Shown: positions 1-7,020, counted from the stretch's first letter. The stretch is 64,000 nucleotides of DNA from Hanleya hanleyi (GCA_036873755.1 JAVTVY010020451.1:1-64000), one strand, 5' to 3'. Program-made: numbers and translations. Notes: a model not told the origin generated them from the letters alone.

Positions 1-1
1 A

Positions 2-220
2 CGTCATCCTCCATCATCATCCCTGAGAAGCGACCAGCCTTCCACTCCATTACCACCCTCTAGTACATCCACCACTACCACGCCGCTAAACATATTTGAA
101 GTGGATCCTCGTGAATCACTACGTTTACCACCACAACGGTATCCATTTCACTACGACTCCCGGCGGTATCCACGACAACTGGGGTGGGCTTCTAAACGTC
201 GAGTGCAAATCACCCAATAA
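2..220 (+). CDS. C-terminal end of an unidentified upstream Polinton-like gene (partial)
   Basis: The frame starting at base 2 is open from the window edge to a TAA at 218-220, giving about 72 residues. They are rich in Ser, Thr and Pro at first and then Arg-, Tyr- and Pro-rich, and the segment ends six bases before the ATPase start codon. The tight spacing and uninterrupted frame suggest the tail of the preceding gene in the element. There is no recognisable domain, and the start lies outside the window. Low-complexity composition could keep a frame open by chance, so confidence is moderate. Confidence 0.45.
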   Translation, partial: RHPPSSSLRSDQPSTPLPPSSTSTTTTPLNIFEVDPRESLRLPPQRYPFHYDSRRYPRQLGWASKRRVQITQ

Positions 221-226
221 TAAACG

Positions 227-841
227 ATGGACCCGCGATGGCAGCATCCTTTCACGTGCCTCATCGCTGGACCGACAGGGTCGGGAAAATCACACTTTGT
301 TCAACGTCTCATCCAACACGGGTCAGCCCTGATTTCACCGCCTCTAGCTCGCATCCTGTGGTGTTATGGCGCTTGGCAACCCGCCTACGAGGCACTGGCC
401 CGTGTCCCAGGACTCACCTTAGTGGAAGGCTTACCTCCTGAAGATATACCCCAAGACACCTTGGTAGTGGTAGACGATCTCATGACGGAAACAGACACTC
501 GAATCACCCGGCTCTTTACCAAAGGCAGCCATCATCGTCGGTTGAGCATCATCTACATCGTACAGAATCTCTTCAGTAAGAACAAAGAGCACCGGAACAT
601 TAGTTTGAATGCTCAGTATGTGGTGTTATTCAAAAACCCCAGAGACGCTTCACAAATTACCCACCTGGCTCAACAGATGTACCCTAAAAACACGGCCTTT
701 GTACGAGAAGCCTTTGAAGATGCGACCCAACCCGCTCACGGGTATCTACTCATCGACTTGAAACAAGACACGCCCTCACCCCTTCGATTGCGTACCCTGA
801 TTTTTCCCGGCGAGATACAGACGGTGTACACACCCAAATAA
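227..841 (+). CDS. A32/FtsK-HerA-type genome-packaging ATPase of a Polinton/adintovirus-like element
   Basis: This 204-residue protein has a textbook P-loop, GPTGSGKS at residues 15-22, and a Walker B strand, LVVVDD, at 79-84. A later segment (SIIYIVQNLF, about 107-116) matches the conserved Gln-containing motif of packaging ATPases of the PRD1/adenovirus-like lineage. In this family the enzyme hydrolyses ATP to pump the genome into the preformed capsid. Length, motif spacing and position just ahead of the capsid genes all fit Polinton ATPases. The start is the ATG at 227; the previous frame stops at 220. The gene is intact, and the TAA stop overlaps an AATAAA-like sequence at 837-842. The family call is secure; activity is inferred. 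Confidence 0.93.
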   Translation: MDPRWQHPFTCLIAGPTGSGKSHFVQRLIQHGSALISPPLARILWCYGAWQPAYEALARVPGLTLVEGLPPEDIPQDTLVVVDDLMTETDTRITRLFTKGSHHRRLSIIYIVQNLFSKNKEHRNISLNAQYVVLFKNPRDASQITHLAQQMYPKNTAFVREAFEDATQPAHGYLLIDLKQDTPSPLRLRTLIFPGEIQTVYTPK

Positions 842-846
842 AAGAG

Positions 847-883
847 GATAAAAGAAGAAGACAACGTACTCTAGCCCTCATTC
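847..883 (+). promoter_or_regulatory. Predicted TATA-like plus initiator promoter for the 890-2014 gene pair
   Basis: A GATAAAAG element at 847-854 is followed by TCATTC at 878-883, which fits the invertebrate initiator TCA(G/T)T(C/T). The distance from element start to initiator A (847 to 880) is 33 bases, identical to the spacing at 2017-2050. It sits directly between the ATPase stop and the next ATG. Confidence 0.5.
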
Positions 884-889
884 TTCATC

Positions 890-1207
890 ATGTCTGCACG
901 CGTACGCAAGCACGCGCCCGCTCTGCGCGTATTACGCAGCGCGCCCCCGGAAGTGGCCCGGGCCCTGGTGCGCGGCGCGGATCCCGACTTGGTCCGGTGT
1001 TTGTGTGAAGTAGCCCATAATGTATTAAAAGGCAATGTTCCCCTCAGTCCTCTGCAGAAAGGGAAATTGCAACGGCACAAGGCGGGTCTCCGAACGTTGG
1101 TCAAGAAAACGGGCAGTGTGAAGAAAAAGAAACAGGTGTTACAGCGAGGTGGATTTCTCGGCGCACTCCTCGCTCCCTTAGCCGCTACTGTACTGGGCCG
1201 TTACTAG
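890..1207 (+). CDS. Conserved Polinton small basic protein of unknown function
   Basis: This is a 105-residue basic protein. The middle (about residues 30-60) has an RGADPDLVRCLCE / NVLKGNVPLSP pattern. A Lys/Arg-rich stretch follows (LVKKTGSVKKKK, about 70-82), and the C-terminus is Gly/Leu/Ala-rich and hydrophobic (RGGFLGALLAPLAATVLG). I recognise this layout from proteins that recur beside Polinton capsid genes in invertebrate genomes; their function is not established. The hydrophobic tail could contact a membrane or capsid interior (inference). The gene has its own predicted promoter and precedes the next gene by 24 bases. The local DNA is GC-rich compared with the rest of the window. 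Confidence 0.75.
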   Translation: MSARVRKHAPALRVLRSAPPEVARALVRGADPDLVRCLCEVAHNVLKGNVPLSPLQKGKLQRHKAGLRTLVKKTGSVKKKKQVLQRGGFLGALLAPLAATVLGRY

Positions 1208-1231
1208 GCTCCATCTTGGGACGCTAACGGC

Positions 1232-2014
1232 ATGGAACATACGAAAAAAATGATGCTGGTCGAACCTCGACTGTTACAGAGTTTGCAATCCCCCTATCCC
1301 GTACCGGCCACAGTGCAACAACTCCAGTCTCTGGATGAAGAGATGAATAGTATACTGCAACGTCGACTCCCCGATCACGAGAAAATTCAACTCTACCATC
1401 ATACGCTGAACCAGTACCAGACGTTTATGGATCAATATAGAGGGAGTAGTACCCCACTACCTACCACTACCACCCCCACGACCACACCGCCTCCATCACT
1501 ACTACCCTCACCTGAGCTGGAAGAGGAAGTGTTGTCCAGTGTGCCTAAAGCCTTCAAGACCAAGGCCCGTTTATTGTTGGACCGGGTGAAAAAGAATGCC
1601 GATATGAGTTGGAATGCGGAAGGAAAACTACTGATTCGAAACAAAGTGGTGCCGGGGTCTCATATGACCGATTTGATCAACGATATGGTCCGTTGTCGCA
1701 AACACTCTAATCCCCCGGGCTGGGAAGTCTTTGCTCAGGGATTAAAAGACACGCACATCCCTCAAGAATTGGTAGAAAATCCTAACCGTTGGGCCTTTAT
1801 GCAGCAATCGAACACCCGACATCAACCACCACCACCACCACCCTCCTGGGAACGTGGTGAATGGCAACCGTACACGCCACCCAAAACACCCGTACGGCGG
1901 GCACCTACTTCGTCACCTCTTTTACCACGTCAGCCCCTGCAAACTCCCAGAGCTAAGTCACCGCGACGATCACGACGCCGAGGTCAGGCGCCCAAGGCCT
2001 GGGAACCCTACTAA
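1232..2014 (+). CDS. Conserved Polinton protein of unknown function with proline-rich linker and basic tail
   Basis: The product has 260 residues. Residues 1-70 look helical. A Thr/Pro-rich linker (about 71-92) precedes a compact domain at about 100-190 containing KTKARLLLDRVKKNADMSW, a GSHMTDLINDMVR-like segment and an IPQELVENPNRW ending. The tail has a run of seven prolines before a Trp and then Arg/Ser/Pro-rich sequence that would bind nucleic acid. This central domain is familiar from Polinton loci of many invertebrates, but no function has been assigned that I know of. It lies between the ATPase and capsid cluster and could be a structural or DNA-binding virion component (inference). 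The frame is intact. Confidence 0.8.
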   Translation: MEHTKKMMLVEPRLLQSLQSPYPVPATVQQLQSLDEEMNSILQRRLPDHEKIQLYHHTLNQYQTFMDQYRGSSTPLPTTTTPTTTPPPSLLPSPELEEEVLSSVPKAFKTKARLLLDRVKKNADMSWNAEGKLLIRNKVVPGSHMTDLINDMVRCRKHSNPPGWEVFAQGLKDTHIPQELVENPNRWAFMQQSNTRHQPPPPPPSWERGEWQPYTPPKTPVRRAPTSSPLLPRQPLQTPRAKSPRRSRRRGQAPKAWEPY

Positions 2015-2016
2015 TC

Positions 2017-2052
2017 TATAAAAACCCGGTGCAGAAGCCAGAACAACTCAGT
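2017..2052 (+). promoter_or_regulatory. TATA box and initiator for the capsid gene cluster
   Basis: TATAAAAA lies at 2017-2024 and TCAGT at 2048-2052, with 33 bases from the TATA start to the initiator A at 2050. The penton-type gene starts ten bases after the initiator A, so the 5' leader would be very short. No comparable TATA/initiator pair appears before the following three cistrons. Confidence 0.6.
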
Positions 2053-2059
2053 CGTCGTC

Positions 2060-2848
2060 ATGTTTTACCTGACGTTGCCCAGTAATAGTTCACTCGACGT
2101 GTTTCCTGACAACACCTTGACCAAGTATGTCACTCAATTACCCCAACCGTTACATTTACCGGGACGATGGGAATGTGGACTGATGGAGATTCAATACCCT
2201 TACTCATGGTACAACGTACAAGACCGAGAAGTATGGTACGAAGTGACCTACGAAGATAAAATCTACAGACTCATTCTCCCCCAAGGCCAATACGATACAC
2301 CGCAGAAGTTCATACAGGGTCTGAATGGCTTGTTGGAGTACAAGGCTCTAAAGCAGAGCGCGGATAGTACAACACGCGTGATAGCCTTGCGCTTCAAGAG
2401 AAACGTGTCCTTCGATGTCAACGTACACAACGACAAGAGCTCTATCATGCTGACCAGTACCGTGAAAGTGAAACTCAGTCCTACACTACAGCAAATGTTA
2501 AGGATGCCTCACAGCGTCTACAAGGGTTCCACCATTGTCAACGGTACCCATTTGATGGATATGAAAGTAGGTATGTACGGACTGTACGTCTACTCGGATG
2601 CCGTGGACAGCCATATTGTGGGTGATATGAACACACCTCTGTTACGGGTGGTGCCCATTAGCAAGACGTATGGCGAACAAGCCACCCACAGTTTCAACCC
2701 TATAATGTACCTGCCCGTACGACATACCGATATCGACACGATCACGGTGGATATAAGAGATGACACGGGACGCCCGATCCCATTCGAACGAGGAAAAGTG
2801 GTGCTGACACTTGCTTTCCAACAAACCCGCTCTCCTCACTTCGTATAA
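2060..2848 (+). CDS. Minor capsid protein, penton-type single jelly roll
   Basis: The 262-residue protein begins with the pattern FYLTLPSNSS..., then LTKYVTQLPQPLHLPGRWE and GLMEIQYPYSWYNV (roughly residues 20-53), which is typical of Polinton penton-like minor capsid proteins. The family forms the pentameric vertices of an icosahedral capsid. The rest is beta-rich, with no transmembrane segment, as expected for a single jelly roll. It is the first cistron of the capsid cluster, behind the TATA/initiator at 2017-2052. Its stop overlaps the next start as TAATG (2846-2850). The frame is intact. The fold assignment rests on family recognition, not on a structure search. Confidence 0.85.
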   Translation: MFYLTLPSNSSLDVFPDNTLTKYVTQLPQPLHLPGRWECGLMEIQYPYSWYNVQDREVWYEVTYEDKIYRLILPQGQYDTPQKFIQGLNGLLEYKALKQSADSTTRVIALRFKRNVSFDVNVHNDKSSIMLTSTVKVKLSPTLQQMLRMPHSVYKGSTIVNGTHLMDMKVGMYGLYVYSDAVDSHIVGDMNTPLLRVVPISKTYGEQATHSFNPIMYLPVRHTDIDTITVDIRDDTGRPIPFERGKVVLTLAFQQTRSPHFV

Positions 2849-3276
2849 TGTACGTGCCTTACCAGTGCCATACGCCCAGCTATGCCGACTACTACAATAA
2901 ACAAACGGGAGGAAGCTTGCCCATGTTTAGCGGGGCACGCATGCAACGAGGTCACGGATTGGGAAACATACTGGGCAGCATTGTGAAAACGTTTTTACCC
3001 ATGGTGACACGGGGTGTCAAAGCGGTGGGAAAACAAGCGGTACGCAGTGGATTGCGCATGGCCGGTGATGTGATGGAAGGCACAGCACCCCGACAAGCCT
3101 TGAAACGACGGGCTAAAGAAGCCGGGGGTGTGTTGATCGCCAAAGCCCTTAAAAGACAAAGACCGACACTCCCCAGATTCATTCAACGTCCAACACACCA
3201 ACGACGCACACCCCAGAGGAGGAGAAGGACTAAGCCCCAGAAGAAAAAGAGGAATAGTAGAGACATCTTCGCATAA
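2848..3276 (+). CDS. pVI/pX-like basic minor virion protein
   Basis: This 142-residue protein has a short N-terminus, then GGSLPMFSGARMQRGHGLG (about residues 21-39), which is the hallmark of a family found next to Polinton major capsid genes. An amphipathic, Gly/Val/Ala-rich region follows (about 40-75), and the C-terminal third is very rich in Arg and Lys. The architecture parallels adenovirus pVI/pX precursors: membrane-active or capsid-lining segments plus a basic DNA-binding tail. Gly-Gly motifs near residue 21 and at KEAGGV could be maturation-protease sites (inference). The start codon overlaps the penton stop by one base, and its own stop overlaps the major capsid start in the same TAATG form. 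Confidence 0.8.
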   Translation: MYVPYQCHTPSYADYYNKQTGGSLPMFSGARMQRGHGLGNILGSIVKTFLPMVTRGVKAVGKQAVRSGLRMAGDVMEGTAPRQALKRRAKEAGGVLIAKALKRQRPTLPRFIQRPTHQRRTPQRRRRTKPQKKKRNSRDIFA

Positions 3277-4583
3277 TGGCATTCATTCACTCCGAGTCAT
3301 GTCCGTCTACCAACAGTGAATTGGATTTGTGGACTATTCCACCCACCCAAACCAGTGTAGCTGAAGGACGTTGGGTAGAACATCGACCTCTGTCTAGCCT
3401 GACGGGGATGGGTCCCGTGGAATTTACCATTGAAAACAGAGATACGGCCTACCTGGATTTAGCCCACACCTACTTGTACGTGAAAGCCAAAATAACGGAC
3501 AACGACGGGACGCCCATAGCGGCCGATGTGGAAGTAGGCCCGGTGAATCTTTGGCTGCACTCCCTGTTCCAACAGGTGGATATAGGTCTGAACGATAAAC
3601 TCATCAGTACGTCCACCAATACGTACCCGTACCGAGCCTACATGGAGACGCTGTTGTCGTACGGCAGTGATGCCAAAAAATCACACTTACAAGCTCAGCT
3701 GTACTACAAGGATACACCCGCAGTCATGAACAGCCTGCGTGCCAATACTGGGTTCGTCACACGCAGAAGAATGGCAGCCCAAAGCAAGTCTATCGATATG
3801 ATGGGACGACTGCACGCCGATCTGTTCCTGCAAGACCGCTACATGATGAACGGTGTAGCCATCAAGATCAAGTTGATCCGGTCCTTACCCGCGTTCGCCT
3901 TAATGGCCGGTGGAGAGGGGGCTATCGATTACAACATCGTCATTGAAGATGCAGCCCTGTTTGTCCGTACGGTAGATTTGCAACAGGGCGTGTTGCTGAG
4001 TCACATGCAAGCCTTATCGAAAAAACCAGCCCAGTATCCCATCCGACGCGTACAGACCAAGGTGTTCTCTGTGCCAGCAGGTACGATGATGGCCAACAGA
4101 GAAAATTTATTTCTAGGGGATCTGCCTAAACGTCTTACCCTGGCGTGTGTGACCAACACCGCTTTCAATGGAAATTGGGCTGAGAATCCGTTCAACTTTC
4201 AACATTTCAACATCAACTTTGTGGCACTGCACGTGGCCGGCCATCAAATTCCAGCCCGTCCATTACAACCGGACTTTACTAACAAAAACTATGTGCGGAC
4301 CTACCTGAACCTGTTTACAGCCACAGGACAAAACAACCAGGACGAAGGCAATACCATCACTCGAGACGACTTTATCCGTGGGTACACATTGTTCGCCTTT
4401 GACCTCACCCCCACCTTGGAACACGATCATCAACTGGCTTTGCTCAAGAAAGGAAACCTACGGTTGGAACTGCGTTTCGCCACCCCTCTAACCCAAACCA
4501 TTAACGTGATTTGCTACGCCGAGTTTGATAACGTCATCAGCGTGGATCAGCAAAGAAACGTGCTGTGTGACTACGCCAGCTAA
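3276..4583 (+). CDS. Major capsid protein, double jelly roll (hexon-like)
   Basis: The 435-residue protein opens with ELDLWTIPPTQTSV and a PVEFTIENRDTAYLDL strand (about residues 50-65), then NLWLHSLFQQVDIGLND. I recognise these as the invertebrate family that includes C. elegans F54H12.2, the Polinton major capsid protein. In this lineage, trimers of the double jelly-roll protein build the icosahedral shell. The length fits and the frame is fully intact, with no stops or obvious insertions. Translation probably depends on the upstream cistron, since the start shares its A with the previous TAA (3274-3278) and no separate promoter is visible. The protease ATG lies five bases after the stop. 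Confidence 0.9.
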   Translation: MAFIHSESCPSTNSELDLWTIPPTQTSVAEGRWVEHRPLSSLTGMGPVEFTIENRDTAYLDLAHTYLYVKAKITDNDGTPIAADVEVGPVNLWLHSLFQQVDIGLNDKLISTSTNTYPYRAYMETLLSYGSDAKKSHLQAQLYYKDTPAVMNSLRANTGFVTRRRMAAQSKSIDMMGRLHADLFLQDRYMMNGVAIKIKLIRSLPAFALMAGGEGAIDYNIVIEDAALFVRTVDLQQGVLLSHMQALSKKPAQYPIRRVQTKVFSVPAGTMMANRENLFLGDLPKRLTLACVTNTAFNGNWAENPFNFQHFNINFVALHVAGHQIPARPLQPDFTNKNYVRTYLNLFTATGQNNQDEGNTITRDDFIRGYTLFAFDLTPTLEHDHQLALLKKGNLRLELRFATPLTQTINVICYAEFDNVISVDQQRNVLCDYAS

Positions 4584-4588
4584 GAGTC

Positions 4589-5064
4589 ATGGATACAGAG
4601 CAGCTGATGAGCATACTCCAGCGAGATCCGAAGATCCCCTTTCGAGGTGTGTTTCGACGCAATGTGTTTCCCACCCACTCCACCACCCCAGCAGCCTACA
4701 TCCTGAATACAGACACGAGGAGTCGACCCGGTGAACATTGGATAGCTGTGTACGTGGACACCCTAGGCCAAGGCGAATACTTTGATTCCTACGGACTTGC
4801 ACCCCTACATGCCGATTTGGTGAAATTCATGGACGTCTCTACTACAGAGTGGCGTTGGAATACGCAAAGATTACAAGGCCCCTTGAGTAGTGTGTGCGGA
4901 CAGTACTGTGTGTTTATCTCACTCACCGGAGTAGAGGACATTCTATGCCCACCATTGTACATATGTTTGATGATTATTGTCAAGCCGAAGACCGTGATGT
5001 CCTCGTCTATGACTGGACGGCCTCTCGTTTTAATGTGCATGCTCCATTTCTCTGGTTAACTTAA
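4589..5064 (+). pseudogene. Adenovirus-type (adenain/Ulp1-like) maturation cysteine protease, frameshifted
   Basis: From the ATG at 4589 the product carries the C5-type protease core: GEHWIAVY (His at residue 50), YFDSYG (Asp at 66), a Leu-Gln pair (Gln at about 96) and SVCGQYC (catalytic Cys at 103). These enzymes cleave capsid precursor proteins during virion maturation. Just after the CGQYC motif the frame stops matching the family. A family-like C-terminal end, with an IVHMFDDY motif, continues in the minus-one frame to a TAA at 5062-5064, whereas the original frame stops at 5057-5059. This looks like the loss of one base in a short T run near 4914. All catalytic residues precede the break. 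It could be a real inactivating mutation or a consensus error. Confidence 0.85.
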
Positions 5065-5130
5065 AAAAATGTACTGCGCGCGCGCAGACCCCTTGTTTAT
5101 TATTGTTTTGACGTTGTTGTTCTGACGTTG

Positions 5131-5136
5131 AATAAA
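5131..5136 (+). terminator. Poly(A) signal for the capsid cluster
   Basis: AATAAA occurs 67 bases after the protease region ends, followed by an A-rich then T-rich stretch. It is the first canonical signal after the capsid genes, consistent with one polycistronic transcript ending here. Confidence 0.55.
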
Positions 5137-5176
5137 AGATGAAAAAAACACAATGATGGGTTTTGACTTTCTCTTT

Positions 5177-5182
5177 TTTATT
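5177..5182 (-). terminator. Poly(A) signal for the opposing polB transcript
   Basis: TTTATT on the plus strand reads AATAAA on the minus strand. It lies downstream of the polB stop (5401) and of the tRNA-like sequence, and only about 40 bases from the poly(A) signal of the convergent capsid transcript. Confidence 0.45.
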
Positions 5183-5272
5183 TAAGTCAACAAGAAAGGA
5201 TTAGACTATATATATATATACAAATAGAATACAGGGTACACATAGTAGGGGTTAAGGTACAAAAAAAGTTCT

Positions 5273-5357
5273 GTCAGAAGTAGGATTCGACCCTACGCCA
5301 GCTCTTCGCCGACCAGCACTTACGCACCGGCGCCTTAGACCACTCGGCCATTCTGAC
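5273..5357 (-). tRNA. Leucine-tRNA-like sequence with an abnormal anticodon loop (possible pseudo-tRNA)
   Basis: The minus strand folds as an 85-nt class II tRNA. It has a perfect 7-bp acceptor stem (GTCAGAA with TTCTGAC), a leucine-like D arm (TGGCCGAGTGGTCTAAGGC), a long variable arm and a T arm (GTAGG-GTCGAAT-CCTAC). Two things are odd. The anticodon stem pairs only if the loop has eight bases (GCGTAAGT), and T54 of the T loop is G. The likely anticodon is TAA, but the base before it is G rather than the invariant T. No CCA is encoded. It lies between the polB stop and the polB poly(A) signal on the same strand. It may be a decaying host or viral tRNA, or a structural 3' UTR element. Confidence 0.6.
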
Positions 5358-5400
5358 TTTTACATTTGTGTATCAACAGTTATAGTTCGACATTGTTTTT

Positions 5401-5709
5401 TTACAAGTCCAAGTAAGTGGTGCTCACACCGTCGGCCAACACTTTTCGTTTGGGATAAAAGAAAGTAAAGGCGTCTCGTTGCTGAATGTACGTCCGCATC
5501 TGGTGGTCGACGACGCGGAATCCTCTGTTAGTCCCACTGGCACTGGCCTGGCTTTGCAACACGCCCAGGTAGAGAGCTTTGTCTATGTTGGGATCGCGCC
5601 GGCTCACCCCTTTGCAGCTAAACTTATCCTCTCCGTCTCCTCCGTAACAGTAGTAGGTCTTGGAGGAGAGCGCAATCATAGCATCCCCACTCCACTCCAG
5701 CTTGAATGT
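5401..5709 (-). pseudogene. polB: Protein-primed family B DNA polymerase, C-terminal fragment
   Basis: About 102 codons are open on the minus strand, from the TIR junction near 5709 to the stop at 5401-5403. The order SSKTYYCYG, KFSCKGVSRR, GFRVVDHQMRTY, FYPKRKVL, GVSTTYLDL matches the extreme C-terminus of Polinton polymerases, which replicate the element using a terminal protein primer. Reading upstream, the frame stays family-like through FKLEW and then runs straight into TIR repeat sequence, so the first several hundred codons are missing. The nearest ATG (5679) is internal, not a real start. The fragment converges on the capsid genes, as usual for these elements. It cannot encode a working polymerase. 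Confidence 0.86.
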
Positions 5710-6076
5710 TGTGGGAGGTGGGTTTCAAAATGGTGGACAAAAACAGGAAAAATGACAAAAACAGGCCGCCATCTTGGAACCCACCTCCCACATCCACAGC
5801 AAGCCACCATTTTGAAACCCACCTCCCACATCCACAAACCCACACGCATGCGCACACACACAATTCTCACAACAAAACAAATTCTGCGCATGCGCATTTT
5901 TGTTTGTCTGGTCCAGTTTTATTTTTATGTTTATTATCCCTTCCAATGTTGACCAAAAAAATCCGTCTGTGAAATGAAATATAGAATTGGTGTGACATTA
6001 TCTTGCACTGACTGACACCGTCCGATTTTGCACTGACTGACACCGTCCGCCATTTTGAAACCCACCTCCTTTATGT

Positions 6077-6460
6077 GGGAGGTGGGTTTCAAAATGGTGG
6101 ACAAAAACAGGAAAAATGACAAAAACAGGCCGCCATCTTGGAACCCACCTCCCACAACAGCTGTGGATGTGGGAGGTGGGTTTCAAAATGGTGGACAAAA
6201 ACAGGAAAAATGACAAAAACAGGCCGCCATCTTGGAACCCACCTCCCACAACAGCTGTGGATGTGGGAGGTGGGTTTCAAAATGGTGGACAAAAACAGGA
6301 AAAATGACAAAAACAGGCCGCCATCTTGGAACCCACCTCCCACAACAGCTGTGGATGTGGGAGGTGGGTTTCAAAATGGTGGACAAAAACAGGAAAAATG
6401 ACAAAAACAGGCCGCCATTTTGAAACCCACCTCCCACATCCACAACAAGCCACCATTTTG
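6077..6460. repeat. 94-bp palindromic satellite inside the left TIR
   Basis: Units begin with GGAGGTGGGTTTCAAAATGG, contain a GACAAAAACAGG tract twice, and end CCGCCATCTTGGAACCCACC; CTGTGG marks recur at 6161, 6255 and 6349, a 94-base period. The two ends of each unit are inverted copies of one another, so each unit can form a hairpin. The right TIR has the same period, with CCACAG at 58521, 58615 and 58709. Confidence 0.9.
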
Positions 6461-6505
6461 AAACCCACCTCCCACACTCCTCACGCATGCGCACACACAC
6501 ACTTA

Positions 6506-6592
6506 TGACGTCACCCAAGGTTCTGCGCATGCGCAGTGAAGCGCTAGTTCTTCAATTTACGTGTTGTATCTCAAATCCTACCCGTGACGTCA
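6506..6592. promoter_or_regulatory. Paired CRE sites and NRF-1-type site near the left TIR end
   Basis: Two perfect TGACGTCA octamers (6506-6513 and 6585-6592) flank a perfect TGCGCATGCGCA (6524-6535). The same trio is in the right TIR (58283-58290, 58340-58351, 58362-58369). A second TGCGCATGCGCA lies at 5885-5896. These match the known CREB/ATF and NRF-1 consensus sites; factor binding is inferred. Confidence 0.55.
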
Positions 6593-6860
6593 TTACATCC
6601 GGGTGAACGGGATATCTACTTACGTTTACTATACTACTAACGAGGTAAGCTTGTTTCGGGCAAGGATCGGATTGCAAGTTAAAAACGTGTCGAAAGCTCA
6701 TTTTCAATAAATTTGACGTATTTCAAGCACTTTGGAAAGAAATTTGCATAGTAGGCAGGCAAGAACCAGAATAAAAGCCAGTTCATTAAATTCCTATATC
6801 AATTCCATACAGTTTAACCATAAATATATTTTGGTTCTGACTTGCCTTGATCACTAAAAA

Positions 6861-6959
6861 ATGAAATTAAGAAATATTTTATTGGTCGTCGTGTTGGCAC
6901 AAATGTGTTTTCTATTCAGTGATACGAAGCTATGGATATATTATAGCTCAACAGGTTAG
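6861..6959 (+). CDS. 32-residue signal-peptide-like ORF, leader of unit 1 (possible first exon)
   Basis: The peptide starts MKLRNILLVVVLAQMCFLFS, a good hydrophobic secretion signal, then DTKLWIYYSSTG and a stop. The stop lies in CAGGTTAGA, whose CAG|GT could be a 5' splice site leaving phase 1, compatible with acceptors further along the unit. It is present in all four units. The last third overlaps the tRNA-like box A. Not a recognised gene; the exon status is a hypothesis. Confidence 0.3.
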   Translation: MKLRNILLVVVLAQMCFLFSDTKLWIYYSSTG

Positions 6960-7020
6960 ACACTGGACTTGAGTCCGTGATAGGCCGTTTTTCACGGGTG
7001 TGAGTTCGAGCCCCATTTTT
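6944..7020 (+). ncRNA. tRNA-like sequence with pol III boxes A and B, unit 1
   Basis: TAGCTCAACAGG (6944-6955) matches box A, GAGTTCGAGCCC (about 7002-7013) matches box B, and T5 at 7016-7020 would terminate pol III. A GGAC/GTCC anticodon-type stem and a CCGTGA/TCACGG variable-arm hairpin can form, but the acceptor stem does not pair. It is most likely a tRNA-derived (SINE-head-like) relic or a short pol III transcript, not a working tRNA. Confidence 0.45.

Larger units (their letters stand above)
5706..6638. repeat. Polinton terminal inverted repeat, left copy
   Basis: This ~930 bp segment is the reverse complement of 58237-59152, including unique stretches such as the bases around 5900-6050. 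Its outer end (6629-6638, read on the minus strand) begins AGTAGTATAG, consistent with the 5'-AG terminus of Polinton TIRs. The next base starts array sequence (AACGAGG), which also occurs without a TIR at 15561, 24819 and 34839, so the boundary at 6638/6639 is well defined. The inner side consists of palindromic GGTGGGTTTCAAAATGG-type repeats and breaks directly into polB. Confidence 0.88.

Noticed and set aside
96..332. 78-codon frame ahead of the ATPase
   Set aside because: It overlaps the ATPase start in another frame, and the frame ending at 220 fits the gene spacing better.
5624..6530. Many overlapping frames of 60-115 codons on both strands of the left TIR
   Set aside because: They are translations of the 94-bp palindromic satellite and repeat the same few residues; both strands are equally open. 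The same applies to 58367-59560.
6944..7020. Functional tRNA gene
   Set aside because: Box A, box B and the T5 stop are good, but the acceptor stem does not pair and the anticodon stem is imperfect.
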